NCBI GenBank assembly: GCA_964406095.1
Contig: CAYOQJ010000079.1
Span: forward strand, 6,375 to 70,374
Direction of reading: 5' to 3'
Length of the DNA stretch: 64,000 nucleotides
DNA from: M55B167 sp964406095
GTDB taxonomy: Bacteria; Verrucomicrobiota; Kiritimatiellia; RFP12; UBA1067
Shown here: positions 24,356 through 33,659 of the stretch, one piece after another
Layout of the letters: each line of letters opens with the position of its first letter
Numbering within the stretch: position 1 is the stretch's first letter
Notes under the pieces: model-generated
What the model saw: the letters and a program-made list of their open reading frames with translations, nothing else
Databases searched by the model: none
What the model was told of the DNA's origin: nothing
Program-made: the position numbers and the translations under genes

Positions 24356-25852
24356 TTACTTGGTTTTTTTGCGTGCCTTCTTTTTTGCTGCTTTTTTCGG
24401 GCGCGGAGGTAGATCGTTATTGCGGATTGTTTCGAGTTTGCGTGCCAGTTGTTTTTGGAAACTTTTTACGATGTTGGCGTACTCAGGATTTTTTGCCAGA
24501 TTGGTGAACTGTTTCGGGTCTTTCTTTACATCGAACAGCTCAACTCCTTTGGAGGCATCTTCGGCATATTGAATATATGCAAATTCATGTGTGCGCAGCA
24601 GAAATCCCTGGCGTGCCGGAGCAACACTGAATACGGCATCGCGCACTTCCTGTCGGGGGTTGGTCAGCAGCGCACGGATGTCTCTGCCTTGAATGCCGGG
24701 TGGTGGAGTCAGTCCGCAAAGCCGTGATATGGTTGGATAGAGATCCTGCAGTTCAACCAATGAATCACAGACCGCCGGTTTCATTCCTGGAACTTTGATG
24801 ATCAGCGGCACTCCGGAGGATTCATCGCGCAAACTGACCTTGGCCCAGAAGTCGTGTTCACCCAGATGATAGCCATGATCGCTGGTGAAAATTACAATCG
24901 TGGAATCGGCCAGTCCCTCACTCTCAAGAGTATCGAGAACCCTTCCGACCATGGCATCCATGAATGTCACGGCGCCGTAGTAGCCGCCCATGGCTTTTTT
25001 CTGGCGGCGGATGTCCATCTTCATGTTTTTACTGGTTTTGTAGTTGATACCTGCCTTCGGGATGTCATCCCAGTCGCCTGGGAGTTTTTCGGGTAGCACC
25101 ATTTTGTTGTAGGGTTTGAACGGCTCGAAATATTTTTTAGGTGCAACAAAGGGAACATGCGGACGAACAAAACCGACGCCCAGCCAGAAGCGTTTATCTT
25201 TGTGGCTTTTAATCAGCTCCACCGCTTTCGCCGCCGCGATGCCGTCAGCATGCACCATTTCGTCGCCGTCGGCTTCAACTACGACAAAGGTGTTGCCGCC
25301 GACAACAGGACGTTTGCCGTCCGGGTTGCCCTCCAGGGTCTCTCCTTCACCGGGGGCTTTCCATTCCGGTCCCTGGCAGTTGTATTTTTCGGTCCAGGAG
25401 AGGGGGTCATCTGAACCATCGGTGCCCTGCTCAATGCCGCCCGGCACTCCCATGTGGTACAATTTGCCGACACGCGCGGTGTAGTAATTGTTGTTTTTAA
25501 AGAGCTGTGGCCAGGTAACTTTGTCCGGGCCGATATTCGGACGAGGGCTGGTGTATCCCAACACTCCGGTCGCGTGTGGGTAATAGCCCGAGAAAAAAGC
25601 AGCACGCGAGGGACCGCAGTAGGTTCCCTGGCAGAAGGCACGGGTGAAGCGTACGCCATGGTCTGCGATCCGGTCGATATTCGGTGTTTTGCAGACCTCG
25701 TTGCCGTAGCATGACAGTGCCGTATATGTCAGATCATCCGAGATAATGAAAAGAACATTGTATTTTCCCTCGGCCCTAACAGAGAGAGGTAAAAGAGCCA
25801 TATAACATGTAATGAGCAGAACGTTACTTAAAATTCCGGTTATAACTTTCAT
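24356..25852 (-). CDS. Secreted sulfatase, iduronate-2-sulfatase type
   Basis: A 498-residue exported type I sulfatase. I start it at 25852, where AGGAG lies 7 nt upstream; a signal peptide covers about residues 1-27. The active-site cysteine that becomes formylglycine lies in CGPSR (after 'AFCQGTY'), matching C-x-P-S-R. Metal ligands are seen in 'ISDDLTYTALSCYG' and 'FTSDHGYHLGEH'; the last, with 'FWAKVSLRDESSGVPLI', is diagnostic for the iduronate-sulfatase subgroup. The C-terminus is lysine-rich (PKKAAKKKARKKTK). It removes sulfate from polysaccharides outside the cytoplasm. A formylglycine-generating enzyme or anSME is needed for activity and is not in the window. The position beside rhamnose genes suggests use of sulfated rhamnose-bearing glycans (inference). 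Confidence 0.9.
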   Translation of the reverse strand: MKVITGILSNVLLITCYMALLPLSVRAEGKYNVLFIISDDLTYTALSCYGNEVCKTPNIDRIADHGVRFTRAFCQGTYCGPSRAAFFSGYYPHATGVLGYTSPRPNIGPDKVTWPQLFKNNNYYTARVGKLYHMGVPGGIEQGTDGSDDPLSWTEKYNCQGPEWKAPGEGETLEGNPDGKRPVVGGNTFVVVEADGDEMVHADGIAAAKAVELIKSHKDKRFWLGVGFVRPHVPFVAPKKYFEPFKPYNKMVLPEKLPGDWDDIPKAGINYKTSKNMKMDIRRQKKAMGGYYGAVTFMDAMVGRVLDTLESEGLADSTIVIFTSDHGYHLGEHDFWAKVSLRDESSGVPLIIKVPGMKPAVCDSLVELQDLYPTISRLCGLTPPPGIQGRDIRALLTNPRQEVRDAVFSVAPARQGFLLRTHEFAYIQYAEDASKGVELFDVKKDPKQFTNLAKNPEYANIVKSFQKQLARKLETIRNNDLPPRPKKAAKKKARKKTK

Positions 25853-25995
25853 TTTGAAACTCCTAACAAATACAACAAATACAGAATGAAACAAGTTAGC
25901 ATAAAGCTCATGTTTCCGTCTGACCACTTAGTGCATATAATAGCGCATTTGTTTGAAAAATAAACGTAGATTTTGGTGTTTTTAAAAAAAACGAA

Positions 25996-26025
25996 TTGTT
26001 ATCGTTGTGGTGCAAGTCTTATACT
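25996..26025 (+). promoter_or_regulatory. Possible sigma-70 promoter for the 26062 small ORF
   Basis: TTGTTA (25996-26001), 18-nt spacer, TATACT (26020-26025). It points to the small ORF with a very strong ribosome-binding site. Confidence 0.4.
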
Positions 26026-26061
26026 GGATCGTACTGCAAAGCGTTCGGAACGGAGGAAGGA

Positions 26062-26160
26062 ATGAAAACGAGATTGATGCGAAGGATGAAGTCAGCATTT
26101 ATTGTATTGATATTGTTGTCTTTATCTTTTTTTGCCGCATCGTCGTTTTTGTACCGATGA
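26062..26160 (+). CDS. Putative 32-residue single-membrane-helix small protein
   Basis: ATG 26062 follows CGGAGGAAGGA, one of the strongest ribosome-binding sites in the window. The 32 codons encode a basic start (MKTRLMRRMK) and a hydrophobic helix of about 17 residues, ending in TGA at 26158-26160. A plausible promoter lies 37 nt upstream. It could be a genuine small membrane protein, or the signal-peptide stub of a secreted protein whose remainder was lost: the next 60 nt encode nothing recognisable in this frame. It faces the convergent permease gene at 26223. No homologue can be named from sequence alone. Confidence 0.4.
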   Translation: MKTRLMRRMKSAFIVLILLSLSFFAASSFLYR

Positions 26161-26222
26161 CTGGCCTTGTGTTGCGCGTTGACAGTGCTTCAAACCTTTT
26201 CTTTGTGATTTTTAGGCTTATT

Positions 26223-27308
26223 TCATGAGTCTTCTTCCGGCTGTAGCGGCAAGGTTTCATCAATAGCGGTGCCCCACATCTGCCAGGCGGAGAGAAAAAG
26301 CGCGCCGACGATCGGCCCGACCAGAATACCCGGAGCACCGAAGAGCATGATACCGCCCAGGGTTGCCAGCAGAACAATCAGATCGGGCATTTTTGTGTCT
26401 TTGCCAATCATGCGGGGTGTGAGAATATTGTCGATGCTGCCGACTACCACCGCACACCAAATCCCGACAGATAACGCTTTGATGCCGTGACCGGTTAGTG
26501 CCAGATAGATCACTGCGGGCACCCAGACCAGGGTGGTTCCGAAGGTTGGTATTACTGAGAGAACACACATAACAGTAAACCAGAAAAAGATTCCTTTTAT
26601 GCCGGCAATCCACAGAGCTGAAGCAGCCAGACCGGCCTGCAGGATGCCGATCACTACTTTACCCTTGATTGTGGCACGGGTTACGCTTTGAAAGATTGCC
26701 AGCAGCCGTTCACCGTCAGCCTCAGTTAACGGCGTGTAACGCAGAGCCTTGCGGATCGGGAGTCCGCCAGCGATCAGGAAGTAGTACATCGAGTAGAGCG
26801 TCACGAAGAGTGAGAGCACAAAAGAGGCGGTTCCTTTGACGCCAGCTGCCAATCCCTGAGCCACGATGCTACCGGCCTTAGCTGTGATGTCACCAAATTT
26901 TGTTACGATGTCATCCTGATATGGGCGCATTTTTTCAAGCCACTCGTGCTGTTCGATCTGACGGTTGAGCAGCTCTTTCAGCTCGCCTTGGTCTGAAAAC
27001 CACTCACGTGCCTGGTTGCTCACGCCGACAGCCTCAGTGATGACCACCCCCAGAAAGAAAAGCATCGGAATAATGACGAGTAAGAGGGTTAAGACAACTG
27101 TGATCCCTGACGCGGCTGATCTATGTCCTTTGAGCAGAAAGACCAGTTTGCTATATAATGGAAAGAGGAGTCCGGAGAGCAGCGCTCCAAAAAAGACCGA
27201 AATGACAAACCCGCGGACAATCAGAAAAAACAAAACTGAAATAGCAGCCGCGAGGATGAGTAGAAAAGACACTCTAGGGTTGATAAAATACTTGCTGTTA
27301 ATTTTCAA
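26223..27308 (-). CDS. AI-2E family transporter (PerM/YdiK-like)
   Basis: Inner-membrane permease of about 361 residues with the AI-2E family layout: paired N-terminal helices ('LLILAAAISVLFFLIVRGFVISVFFGALLSGLLFPLY'), a polar central region with amphipathic helices, then 'ASFVLSLFVTLYSMYYFLIAGG' and the conserved C-terminal helices 'GILVGPIVGALFLSAW'. The family exports small molecules, and some members are Na+/H+ antiporters; the substrate here is unknown. The frame is open to a GTG at 27338, but a TTG at 27308 has GGAG 6 nt upstream and is preferred. Monocistronic as far as can be seen. Confidence 0.85.
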   Translation of the reverse strand: MKINSKYFINPRVSFLLILAAAISVLFFLIVRGFVISVFFGALLSGLLFPLYSKLVFLLKGHRSAASGITVVLTLLLVIIPMLFFLGVVITEAVGVSNQAREWFSDQGELKELLNRQIEQHEWLEKMRPYQDDIVTKFGDITAKAGSIVAQGLAAGVKGTASFVLSLFVTLYSMYYFLIAGGLPIRKALRYTPLTEADGERLLAIFQSVTRATIKGKVVIGILQAGLAASALWIAGIKGIFFWFTVMCVLSVIPTFGTTLVWVPAVIYLALTGHGIKALSVGIWCAVVVGSIDNILTPRMIGKDTKMPDLIVLLATLGGIMLFGAPGILVGPIVGALFLSAWQMWGTAIDETLPLQPEEDS

Positions 27309-27606
27309 GGAAATCTCCGCTGTTTGTCGGTCTGCCACGAAACGTTTACACGAACCCTATCCACAACGATTTAATTATCGCACAAAAACGGAAAATTAAC
27401 AAATTCCTTATTAACAATCATTTAACTCAGTTTCTGAATTTCAAATGCCGTAAATAGGTTAAAGGGTTTTGAGCCGAATACCAGCAATCCTATGGGATGA
27501 TAATGAAAACAAATTACACTATCTGTAAATCGGTGTAGATGTGCGCATTTCTCTTTGCGGTTGAGAATTCTACTTTGCTGCATGGTTTGGGGTAGGTGAG
27601 TCAGGG

Positions 27607-28419
27607 CTACAGTTTTTTGGTTGGGGGTTTTTGAAGAGGCGGTTCCGGAAAGCGGCCCTCCAGTGCATCTTCACAGATTTTACGTGTGTCCTGGGGAAAG
27701 TCGTTTTTAATAATCCACTTGATGAAACCGGGATCACTCTGCACCAGATCGCGCAGTTTCTCACCTTTTTTGCGTCCGAAGTTGATTGTAACCTCGCTGT
27801 CAACCCAGCGCAGTCTGCCGGAGCGGTCGGTGTTGAATGGATCCAGCGGATTGAACAGCTTGTCGAGCGTCTCCATGTCACGCGGCAGGTCAGGATAACG
27901 GTTGAACTGTCCGATCAGCACATCGAGGGTGGCCTGCACATCAGCCTCCGCGCCGTGGGCGTTGGTATGTTCCTCGTCACAGTAGAACCTAAGTGCGGCA
28001 CTCAGATCACGTGGTTCCCTGGTATGAAAAATTCGCTGAGCGTCGAGCAGACGGCGGCGGTCAGGATCAAAGGTTATTTCGGCCCGTTTAAACTCCTCGG
28101 CCAAGATGGGGATATCAAAACGTCCGGCATTGAAGCCGGAAAGATCGGCTTCTCCGAAAAAGGTCAGTATTTCCAGGGCCTTGTCCTTGAAAGCAGGACA
28201 ATCGCGGACTATTTCATCTGTGATGCCGTGGATCGCGATGCTCTCTTCGGGGATAGGCACTCCGGGGTTGAGCAGCCAGTAGCCTTTGTGCTGTGAACCA
28301 TCCGGTTCAATCCGAATGGCGGCCAGTTCAATGATGCGGTCGGCACGCGGGCTGGTTCCGGTTGATTCGATGTCGAAAACAATCAGCGGTTTATCGAGTT
28401 GGACGGGAAATAGAGTCAT
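27607..28419 (-). CDS. DEDDh-type 3'-5' exonuclease (DnaQ-like)
   Basis: A 270-residue cytoplasmic nuclease. Exo I motif is 'IVFDIESTG', Exo II includes 'GFNAGRFDIPILAEEF', and Exo III is 'AHGAEADVQATLDVL', giving the D-E-D-D-h metal site used to remove nucleotides from 3' ends. After residue about 195 the segment 'FGRKKGEKLRDLVQSDPGFIKWIIKNDFP' matches the small C-terminal domain often attached to DnaQ-like exonucleases in Bacteroidota and PVC bacteria. Not linked to a polymerase gene here, so repair or RNA processing is as likely as proofreading. ATG 28419 is used; the frame extends further upstream into the solute-binding protein gene and there is no clear Shine-Dalgarno. Confidence 0.85.
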   Translation of the reverse strand: MTLFPVQLDKPLIVFDIESTGTSPRADRIIELAAIRIEPDGSQHKGYWLLNPGVPIPEESIAIHGITDEIVRDCPAFKDKALEILTFFGEADLSGFNAGRFDIPILAEEFKRAEITFDPDRRRLLDAQRIFHTREPRDLSAALRFYCDEEHTNAHGAEADVQATLDVLIGQFNRYPDLPRDMETLDKLFNPLDPFNTDRSGRLRWVDSEVTINFGRKKGEKLRDLVQSDPGFIKWIIKNDFPQDTRKICEDALEGRFPEPPLQKPPTKKL

Positions 28420-28447
28420 AGTATTCTGTTCTGTTAAGGGTGTTGTC

Positions 28448-30217
28448 TTAGTTAAGTGATCTGTTATTAAAAAAGTCATCGAAATCGATCTTTTCCGGTT
28501 TGGTCGGTAGGGGTTGATCCCGGCGCATGGCTTCGTTAAGTTCGTTGACGCTTTCGGAGTCATACCACCAGTAGGTAACCAATGCGCGTTCATTGCCGTA
28601 TTTGTCCAGTACGGTGGAGGGGGTGCCGAACTTGTTCCAGTAGAAGATGCGGGTGCGGTTGGTGTTCCAGAGCAGGATGTAAGGTACCTGATCGGTCAGG
28701 ATTTTATCGATACGCCGACAGATGGCGTTGCGTTCGTTCAAGTTGAAATTGGTGCGCTGTTCGGCGATGAGCGCATCAACCGCCGGATTTTTAAAACCGG
28801 AATAGTTGTTACTGCCGGGAGTGTCGGCTTCGCTTGAAAGCCAGCTGAACTCCGGGTTGCGAAAGAGGCTGGCCCCCCAGGCCGCCCAGCTCATCTGAAA
28901 GTTGTGGGCATCCATGTCACGCACCCAGGCGGCCAGGTCTTTACGTTCGATCGACATTCTGATGCCGACAGATTGCAGAGCGTTGTTGAAAAGTACCAGA
29001 AATTTGTCGGTGGCGGAGCTGCGTGTCAGAAAAGTGAATGCCAGTTCGCGTCCTTTACGCTCCAGAATTCCGGATTGGGGGTTCAATTTGAAGCCAGCTT
29101 CGCTGAGCAGCTGCCGCGCCTTGTCGACATTGAAATCGTAGAAGGTGTTTTCACAGGGATGGTCGCTGTCGTAAAGGTCTTCATAGTACGAGCGGTGCAG
29201 AAAGTATTCGTTGTACATCATGGTGCGGTTCATAGTCTCGCGGTCCAGCAGATGCGCAAGCGCTCTGCGAACACGCAAATCGTCAAAGGGGAATTTACGC
29301 ATATTGAGCACAAAACCTTGAAAGCCGATCGGACTGTAGTTACGGACCTGCTGTTTGATAATCCAGTTGCGGGTGAATTTTTCGCCGGTGGTTTCGGTCA
29401 TCCAGAGGCGTGCGGTGTAAACCGGATGAACATCGGTATAGCCTTTCTTAAGGGCTTCAACCGCGTTTTCCTGATCGACATAGTATTTAAAGACCAGATA
29501 GTCGAAATTGTACAGATTACAATTAGATATTTTGTCGGCTGCCCACCAATCCTTGCGCCGTTTCATGCGGGTTTCGATCGACTCTTTGATGCGGTCGACT
29601 GTGTAGGGTCCTGAAACAACCGCGTCCTGAAAATCCAGTTTAGCGAACTCGCATTTTGCAAAGGCATGCCGTGGCAGAACCTGAAAACCGCTCAATGACA
29701 CCAGGTTGACCCAATGTGCCGATTTGGCTGTGAAGCGGATGGTGCGTTCATCCAGAATCTCGGGTGATTCAAATTTACCGTAAATCACCTTGTTGGGACC
29801 GGTGGGATTTTCCGGGGCCATGATGGTATCGAAGGTCCATTTAATATCAGAAGCTGTGATCGGTACGCCGTCACTCCACCGGGCTGACGGATCAATTTCG
29901 AAGGTATAGCAAAGTTTATCGTCGGATATACTCCACCGCCGGGCCAGAGCCGGTGTGAAATCAGCACTGAGCGGATCGGAGCCCAACAGAGAGCTGTACA
30001 TCAGTCCGAAGAGCATAGCGGTATAGGAGTTATTATCGATATAATAATTCAGGCTTTTGGGGGCTTGCGCGGCGGAGAACCGTAGAGTTCCGCCTTTGAC
30101 TGCGTAGGGGCTTGCGATCGGATCGGCGGTTTCAACCCAATCAGGTGCGGGAAACATCTGGTCAGAGCGGGTTGAAAGCGCCAGAGCGGCCGCCAGTGCT
30201 ATGATTTTTACATACAT
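28448..30217 (-). CDS. Family 5 extracellular solute-binding protein (YejA-like)
   Basis: A 589-residue periplasmic binding protein for an oligopeptide-type ABC importer. Residues 1-18 form a short signal peptide. The SBP_bac_5 pattern runs through the protein: 'GGTLRFSAAQAPKSLNYY', 'ALARRWSISDDKLCYTFEI..SARWSDGVPITASDIKWTFD', 'GFVLNMRKFPFDDLRVRRALAHLLDRE', and 'VPYILLWNTNRTRIFYWNKFG'. The last pattern and the overall length place it in the YejA-like microcin/peptide group. No permease or ATPase genes follow, so it depends on a transporter encoded elsewhere. It is separated by only 2 nt from dapL upstream, in one apparent transcript. Confidence 0.85.
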   Translation of the reverse strand: MYVKIIALAAALALSTRSDQMFPAPDWVETADPIASPYAVKGGTLRFSAAQAPKSLNYYIDNNSYTAMLFGLMYSSLLGSDPLSADFTPALARRWSISDDKLCYTFEIDPSARWSDGVPITASDIKWTFDTIMAPENPTGPNKVIYGKFESPEILDERTIRFTAKSAHWVNLVSLSGFQVLPRHAFAKCEFAKLDFQDAVVSGPYTVDRIKESIETRMKRRKDWWAADKISNCNLYNFDYLVFKYYVDQENAVEALKKGYTDVHPVYTARLWMTETTGEKFTRNWIIKQQVRNYSPIGFQGFVLNMRKFPFDDLRVRRALAHLLDRETMNRTMMYNEYFLHRSYYEDLYDSDHPCENTFYDFNVDKARQLLSEAGFKLNPQSGILERKGRELAFTFLTRSSATDKFLVLFNNALQSVGIRMSIERKDLAAWVRDMDAHNFQMSWAAWGASLFRNPEFSWLSSEADTPGSNNYSGFKNPAVDALIAEQRTNFNLNERNAICRRIDKILTDQVPYILLWNTNRTRIFYWNKFGTPSTVLDKYGNERALVTYWWYDSESVNELNEAMRRDQPLPTKPEKIDFDDFFNNRSLN

Positions 30218-30219
30218 GT

Positions 30220-31446
30220 TTAGCGTTTAAGCACCTTGCTGATCCGTGTCATGGCCTTTTCGACATTTTCACGGCTGTTGAACGCGCTGATCCGAATGAA
30301 TCCTCTACCGCATCTGCCGAAACCGGCACCGGGGGTGGTTACGACAGCGGCGCGGTTCAGCAGGCGATCAAAGAATTTCCAGGAATCACGGTGAGCATCG
30401 ATCCAAATATAGGGACTGTTTTTACCGCCGGTGACGGGATATTCCAAGGAGAGCATTGTTTCACGGACAATTGCGGCGTTTGCCAGATAGAAATCAATCA
30501 GACCACGCACCTGTTCTTTGCCTGCAGGCGAGTAAACCGCTTCGGCTGCGCGTTGTACCGGGTAGGAGACGCCGTTGAATTTGGTTGAGTGACGTCTGTT
30601 CCACATAGCGTGCAGCGCGACCGGTTCACCTGAGCGCGTGAAACCCTGCAGATTCTTAGGCACCACGGTATAGGCGCAGCGGGTTCCCGTAAACCCGGCT
30701 ACCTTCGAAAAACTGCGGAATTCAATAGCTACATCTCGGGCACCCTCTATTTCATAGATGCTGTGTGGTATCTCAGGATCACGAATAAAGGCTTCATAAG
30801 CGGCGTCAAAACAGATGAGCGCCTTGTTCTCCCGTGCGTAATCCACCCATTTTTTCAACTCAGTGCGGGTGGCGGTGGCGCCGGTCGGGTTGTTGGGAAA
30901 ACAGAGATAGATCAGATCAACCGGCTGCTCAGGCAAAGATGGAATAAAATTGTTCTCTGTGGTACATGGCAGATATATCAGCTTTTTGTAGCGACCGCGT
31001 GCGCACTTGCCTGTACGACCTGCCATGACATTGGTGTCAACGTAAACGGGATAGACTGGATCGGAGACAGCCACAGTGATGCGTGTGCTGAAAAGCTCCT
31101 GGATGTTGCCGGTGTCACATTTGGCGCCATCACTGACAAATATCTCATCAGGCGCGATCTCGGCACCGCGTGCTTGAAAATCATGACGGGCGATAGCTTC
31201 ACGCAGGAAGTCGTAGCCCTGCTCCGGACCGTATCCGCGGAAGGTTGCACGCTCTGCTAGCTCATCAACCGCCTGATGCATCGCCGCGACACAAGCTGGC
31301 GGCAGCGGTTCGGTCACATCGCCTATCCCAAGGCGTATCAGCTCTTTGTCGGGATTGGCCTGTTGGTAGTTTTTAACTCTCTTAGCGATGTCGGAAAAGA
31401 GGTAGGATGCTTCAAGTTTCATATAGTTTTCATTAACGATTATCAT
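30220..31446 (-). CDS. dapL: LL-diaminopimelate aminotransferase
   Basis: PLP enzyme that converts tetrahydrodipicolinate directly to LL-diaminopimelate, supplying lysine and peptidoglycan. The 408 residues match the family (about 410). Seen are 'KLEASYLFSDIAKRV' at the start, 'RLGIGDVTEPLPPACVAAM', 'FRGYGPEQGYDFLREAIA', 'SDGAKCDTGNIQELF', and 'EFRSFSKVAGFTGTRCAYTVVP' containing the PLP-binding lysine. This route is characteristic of Chlamydiae, Verrucomicrobiota, Lentisphaerota and relatives, which supports the taxonomic call. ATG 31446 has AAAGGAT upstream; longer starts in the frame overlap the acyltransferase gene and are not needed. Confidence 0.95.
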   Translation of the reverse strand: MIIVNENYMKLEASYLFSDIAKRVKNYQQANPDKELIRLGIGDVTEPLPPACVAAMHQAVDELAERATFRGYGPEQGYDFLREAIARHDFQARGAEIAPDEIFVSDGAKCDTGNIQELFSTRITVAVSDPVYPVYVDTNVMAGRTGKCARGRYKKLIYLPCTTENNFIPSLPEQPVDLIYLCFPNNPTGATATRTELKKWVDYARENKALICFDAAYEAFIRDPEIPHSIYEIEGARDVAIEFRSFSKVAGFTGTRCAYTVVPKNLQGFTRSGEPVALHAMWNRRHSTKFNGVSYPVQRAAEAVYSPAGKEQVRGLIDFYLANAAIVRETMLSLEYPVTGGKNSPYIWIDAHRDSWKFFDRLLNRAAVVTTPGAGFGRCGRGFIRISAFNSRENVEKAMTRISKVLKR

Positions 31447-31505
31447 AATGGATTTATCCTTTCGTCGTTTTTTTTGATTTAAATCATCCGGGTTGATCCG
31501 CGTTT

Positions 31506-32441
31506 TCATCTAGCGGGAGGTTGTTTTCTTTTGACAGGGGTCAATACCCAGCGTTTGTTATACCAAAACCATTGTTCGGGTTCACTGCGTATAAAAGCAT
31601 CGATCTGACTGATCACTTTCTGCGTCATATTTCTGATATTCTCATCTTTGGTCAGTGCGGGATCCGGCATAATTGTCTCAAAACGTTCGCCCGTGTGATT
31701 CGCCAATCCATAACGCTTGAATACGGCTGGTATGATCGGTACATTGGCAGTCAGCGCAAACTGAGCCATGCCACGTCCAAGATTGGCATTGCCACCGAGG
31801 AAGTGGATTTCCAGATCGGGTTCGTACATGCGTACATCCGGCAGTATCGCCAGAACATGCCCCTGTCGTAAAAGACGTAACAGCCGTTTCAGCGTGCCAC
31901 TTGCGCCACGATCAAGCATAATCATGCCGTTTTCACGCTGACGGTTGATCCAACGGTTGACCAGTGGATTCTTTTGCTTGCCGCCGATACTAATCATAGG
32001 AATGCCGTATTGGTGGCAGGCCCATCCAGCTAAATCCCAGTTGCCGGTATGCGGTACCGCGATGATCGCGCCGCCGTGTTCTTTGATGATGGTGTGAACC
32101 TCGGCGATCTTTGCGCTGAAATCCGGTATATGTGTGTCGATCCAGTGTCTGTCGATGCGGTTGGCACGCATCATCTCAATTATATTCAATATCAGGTTAC
32201 GCAGTGAGATTCTGGCAATAAACAGGGCACGTCTGCGTGAAAGTGCTTCTCCGAAAACCGCTTGCAGCCGACGGAGTGTCTCCTTTCTTCGAAAACGGAT
32301 AACATGAAACATGAAACGGGCGATACCGCAGCCGACCAGCAGGGCACAACGGTAAGGCAACCCATTGCAGAGCAACGCGAAGAATCGCAACACTGCGTAT
32401 TCAGCTATGTGTTTAAGTCGATAACGCATAAAAAAAAACAT
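31506..32441 (-). CDS. Lipid A biosynthesis acyltransferase (LpxL/HtrB-like)
   Basis: A 311-residue inner-membrane acyltransferase that adds a secondary acyl chain to lipid A precursors. The catalytic HX4D motif is seen as 'HTGNWDLAGWA' and the family's second block as 'LDRGASGTLKRLLRLLRQGHVLAILPDVRM', followed by 'FLGGNANLGRGMAQFALTANVPIIPAVF'. N-terminal residues are hydrophobic and basic, as expected for a membrane anchor. The presence of this gene implies an outer membrane with lipid A. Start ATG 32441 or 32429; neither has a clear ribosome-binding site. dapL follows 59 nt downstream. Confidence 0.88.
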   Translation of the reverse strand: MFFFMRYRLKHIAEYAVLRFFALLCNGLPYRCALLVGCGIARFMFHVIRFRRKETLRRLQAVFGEALSRRRALFIARISLRNLILNIIEMMRANRIDRHWIDTHIPDFSAKIAEVHTIIKEHGGAIIAVPHTGNWDLAGWACHQYGIPMISIGGKQKNPLVNRWINRQRENGMIMLDRGASGTLKRLLRLLRQGHVLAILPDVRMYEPDLEIHFLGGNANLGRGMAQFALTANVPIIPAVFKRYGLANHTGERFETIMPDPALTKDENIRNMTQKVISQIDAFIRSEPEQWFWYNKRWVLTPVKRKQPPAR

Positions 32442-32561
32442 TCTAGCAGGAGTATAACAAAATTTCGAGTGTAAAAAGAGATATGCGAAAACCGGTTTAG
32501 GTTTGATAAGAGGATGTTTTTTTGTTTAAATCAACCTGTTTATTTTGAAAGGGATACTTAT

Positions 32562-33617
32562 ATGAGTGAAGTGGACAGGGGAAGACGCTCTTTAGGCTGC
32601 GGATACGGATGCCTGCTGCTACTGGCGGTTTTTGCGGGGATTTTCGCCGCATTTTTCGCGCTGTTCTGGTTCGGTGTGCAGCGCGGAGCTTTTGAGACGA
32701 GTGAGTTTCAACGTCAGTTTGCCGGTGCCGTTCAATATGGTGGCTATGATCAGTTTCCAAGGATGACGGAAAAGTGGAGCTCTGGTTCCGGCACCACCAA
32801 GGTTGTGCGAATTCCCGTTTACGGCATGATAATGTTTGCGCAGCAGGGTATGTGGGGTGCCCGCGGTGCTGAAAGTGTCCTGCGCTCAATCAGGCGGGCC
32901 ACCCATGATCTCCAGGTAAAGGCGATCATACTGGAGGTCAATAGCGGCGGTGGCGGGATCACGGCCAGCGATATAATTTACAAAGAACTGCAGGACTTCA
33001 AACAGGTCGATCCTGAACGCAGAATCGTGACCGTGATGGGTGATATCGCCGCATCGGGAGCCTATTACATTTCACTGCCATCGGATTGTATCATTGCGCA
33101 TCCTACAACTGTGACCGGTTCAATCGGTGTGATTATGCAATCATACAATATCAAAGAGCTTGCAGCTAAACTGGGCATCAGGGACATTACTGTCAAATCC
33201 GGTGAAAATAAGGATTTCTTCAATCCCTTTAAGGATATCGACCCTGAACAGGTTGCTATCATGCAACAGGTTATCGAAAGGATGCACCAACGTTTTATTA
33301 CTCTGGTTTCAGAGAATCGCGACCTTTCAAGGGATGCGGTTGCTGAATTGGCGGATGGTCGTGTTTTTTTGGCGGATGAAGCGGTGAGCAACGGTTTGAT
33401 CGACGAAATTGGTTATTATCAGAGTGCCGAAGCGAAGGTTGCAGAGTTGCTGGATGTTGAAAAGGTGAAAGTTTACCGTTATGAGGAGCAACTCTCGCTC
33501 GGTGATATTTTCAGGGGAGGGCCGGGTATCGGTACCCGCTTGCATGAATTGCTGCGTGGTGAAACGTCCGCCTCCGGTTTGATGTATCTCTGGCAGCCCT
33601 TCGCTGTCGGCGAGTGA
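32562..33617 (+). CDS. sppA: Signal peptide peptidase SppA
   Basis: Membrane serine protease of the S49 family, which degrades cleaved signal peptides. 351 residues from ATG 32562 (AAAGGGA upstream). One N-terminal membrane helix (about 14-38) anchors it. The core shows 'KAIILEVNSGGGGITASDIIYKEL', the nucleophile region 'VTVMGDIAASGAYYISLPSDCIIAHPTTVTGSIGVIMQ', and 'SGENKDFFNPFKDI', where the lysine of the Ser/Lys dyad is expected. The length fits the short, single-domain SppA form and not the 67-kDa E. coli form. It stands 42 nt before the dcw cell-wall cluster. Confidence 0.9.
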   Translation: MSEVDRGRRSLGCGYGCLLLLAVFAGIFAAFFALFWFGVQRGAFETSEFQRQFAGAVQYGGYDQFPRMTEKWSSGSGTTKVVRIPVYGMIMFAQQGMWGARGAESVLRSIRRATHDLQVKAIILEVNSGGGGITASDIIYKELQDFKQVDPERRIVTVMGDIAASGAYYISLPSDCIIAHPTTVTGSIGVIMQSYNIKELAAKLGIRDITVKSGENKDFFNPFKDIDPEQVAIMQQVIERMHQRFITLVSENRDLSRDAVAELADGRVFLADEAVSNGLIDEIGYYQSAEAKVAELLDVEKVKVYRYEEQLSLGDIFRGGPGIGTRLHELLRGETSASGLMYLWQPFAVGE

Positions 33618-33659
33618 GATTATCTTCCATTTGACGGAGTGGGGTTCAGGGGTTTGCGC

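Noticed and set aside
27631..28296. Plus-strand open frame of 221 codons over the DEDDh exonuclease
   Set aside because: The exonuclease motifs on the minus strand are unambiguous; the plus-strand frame is a shadow.
28904..29614. Plus-strand open frame of 236 codons over the solute-binding protein gene
   Set aside because: Antisense to a well-conserved family 5 binding protein, with no ribosome-binding site or recognisable domain.
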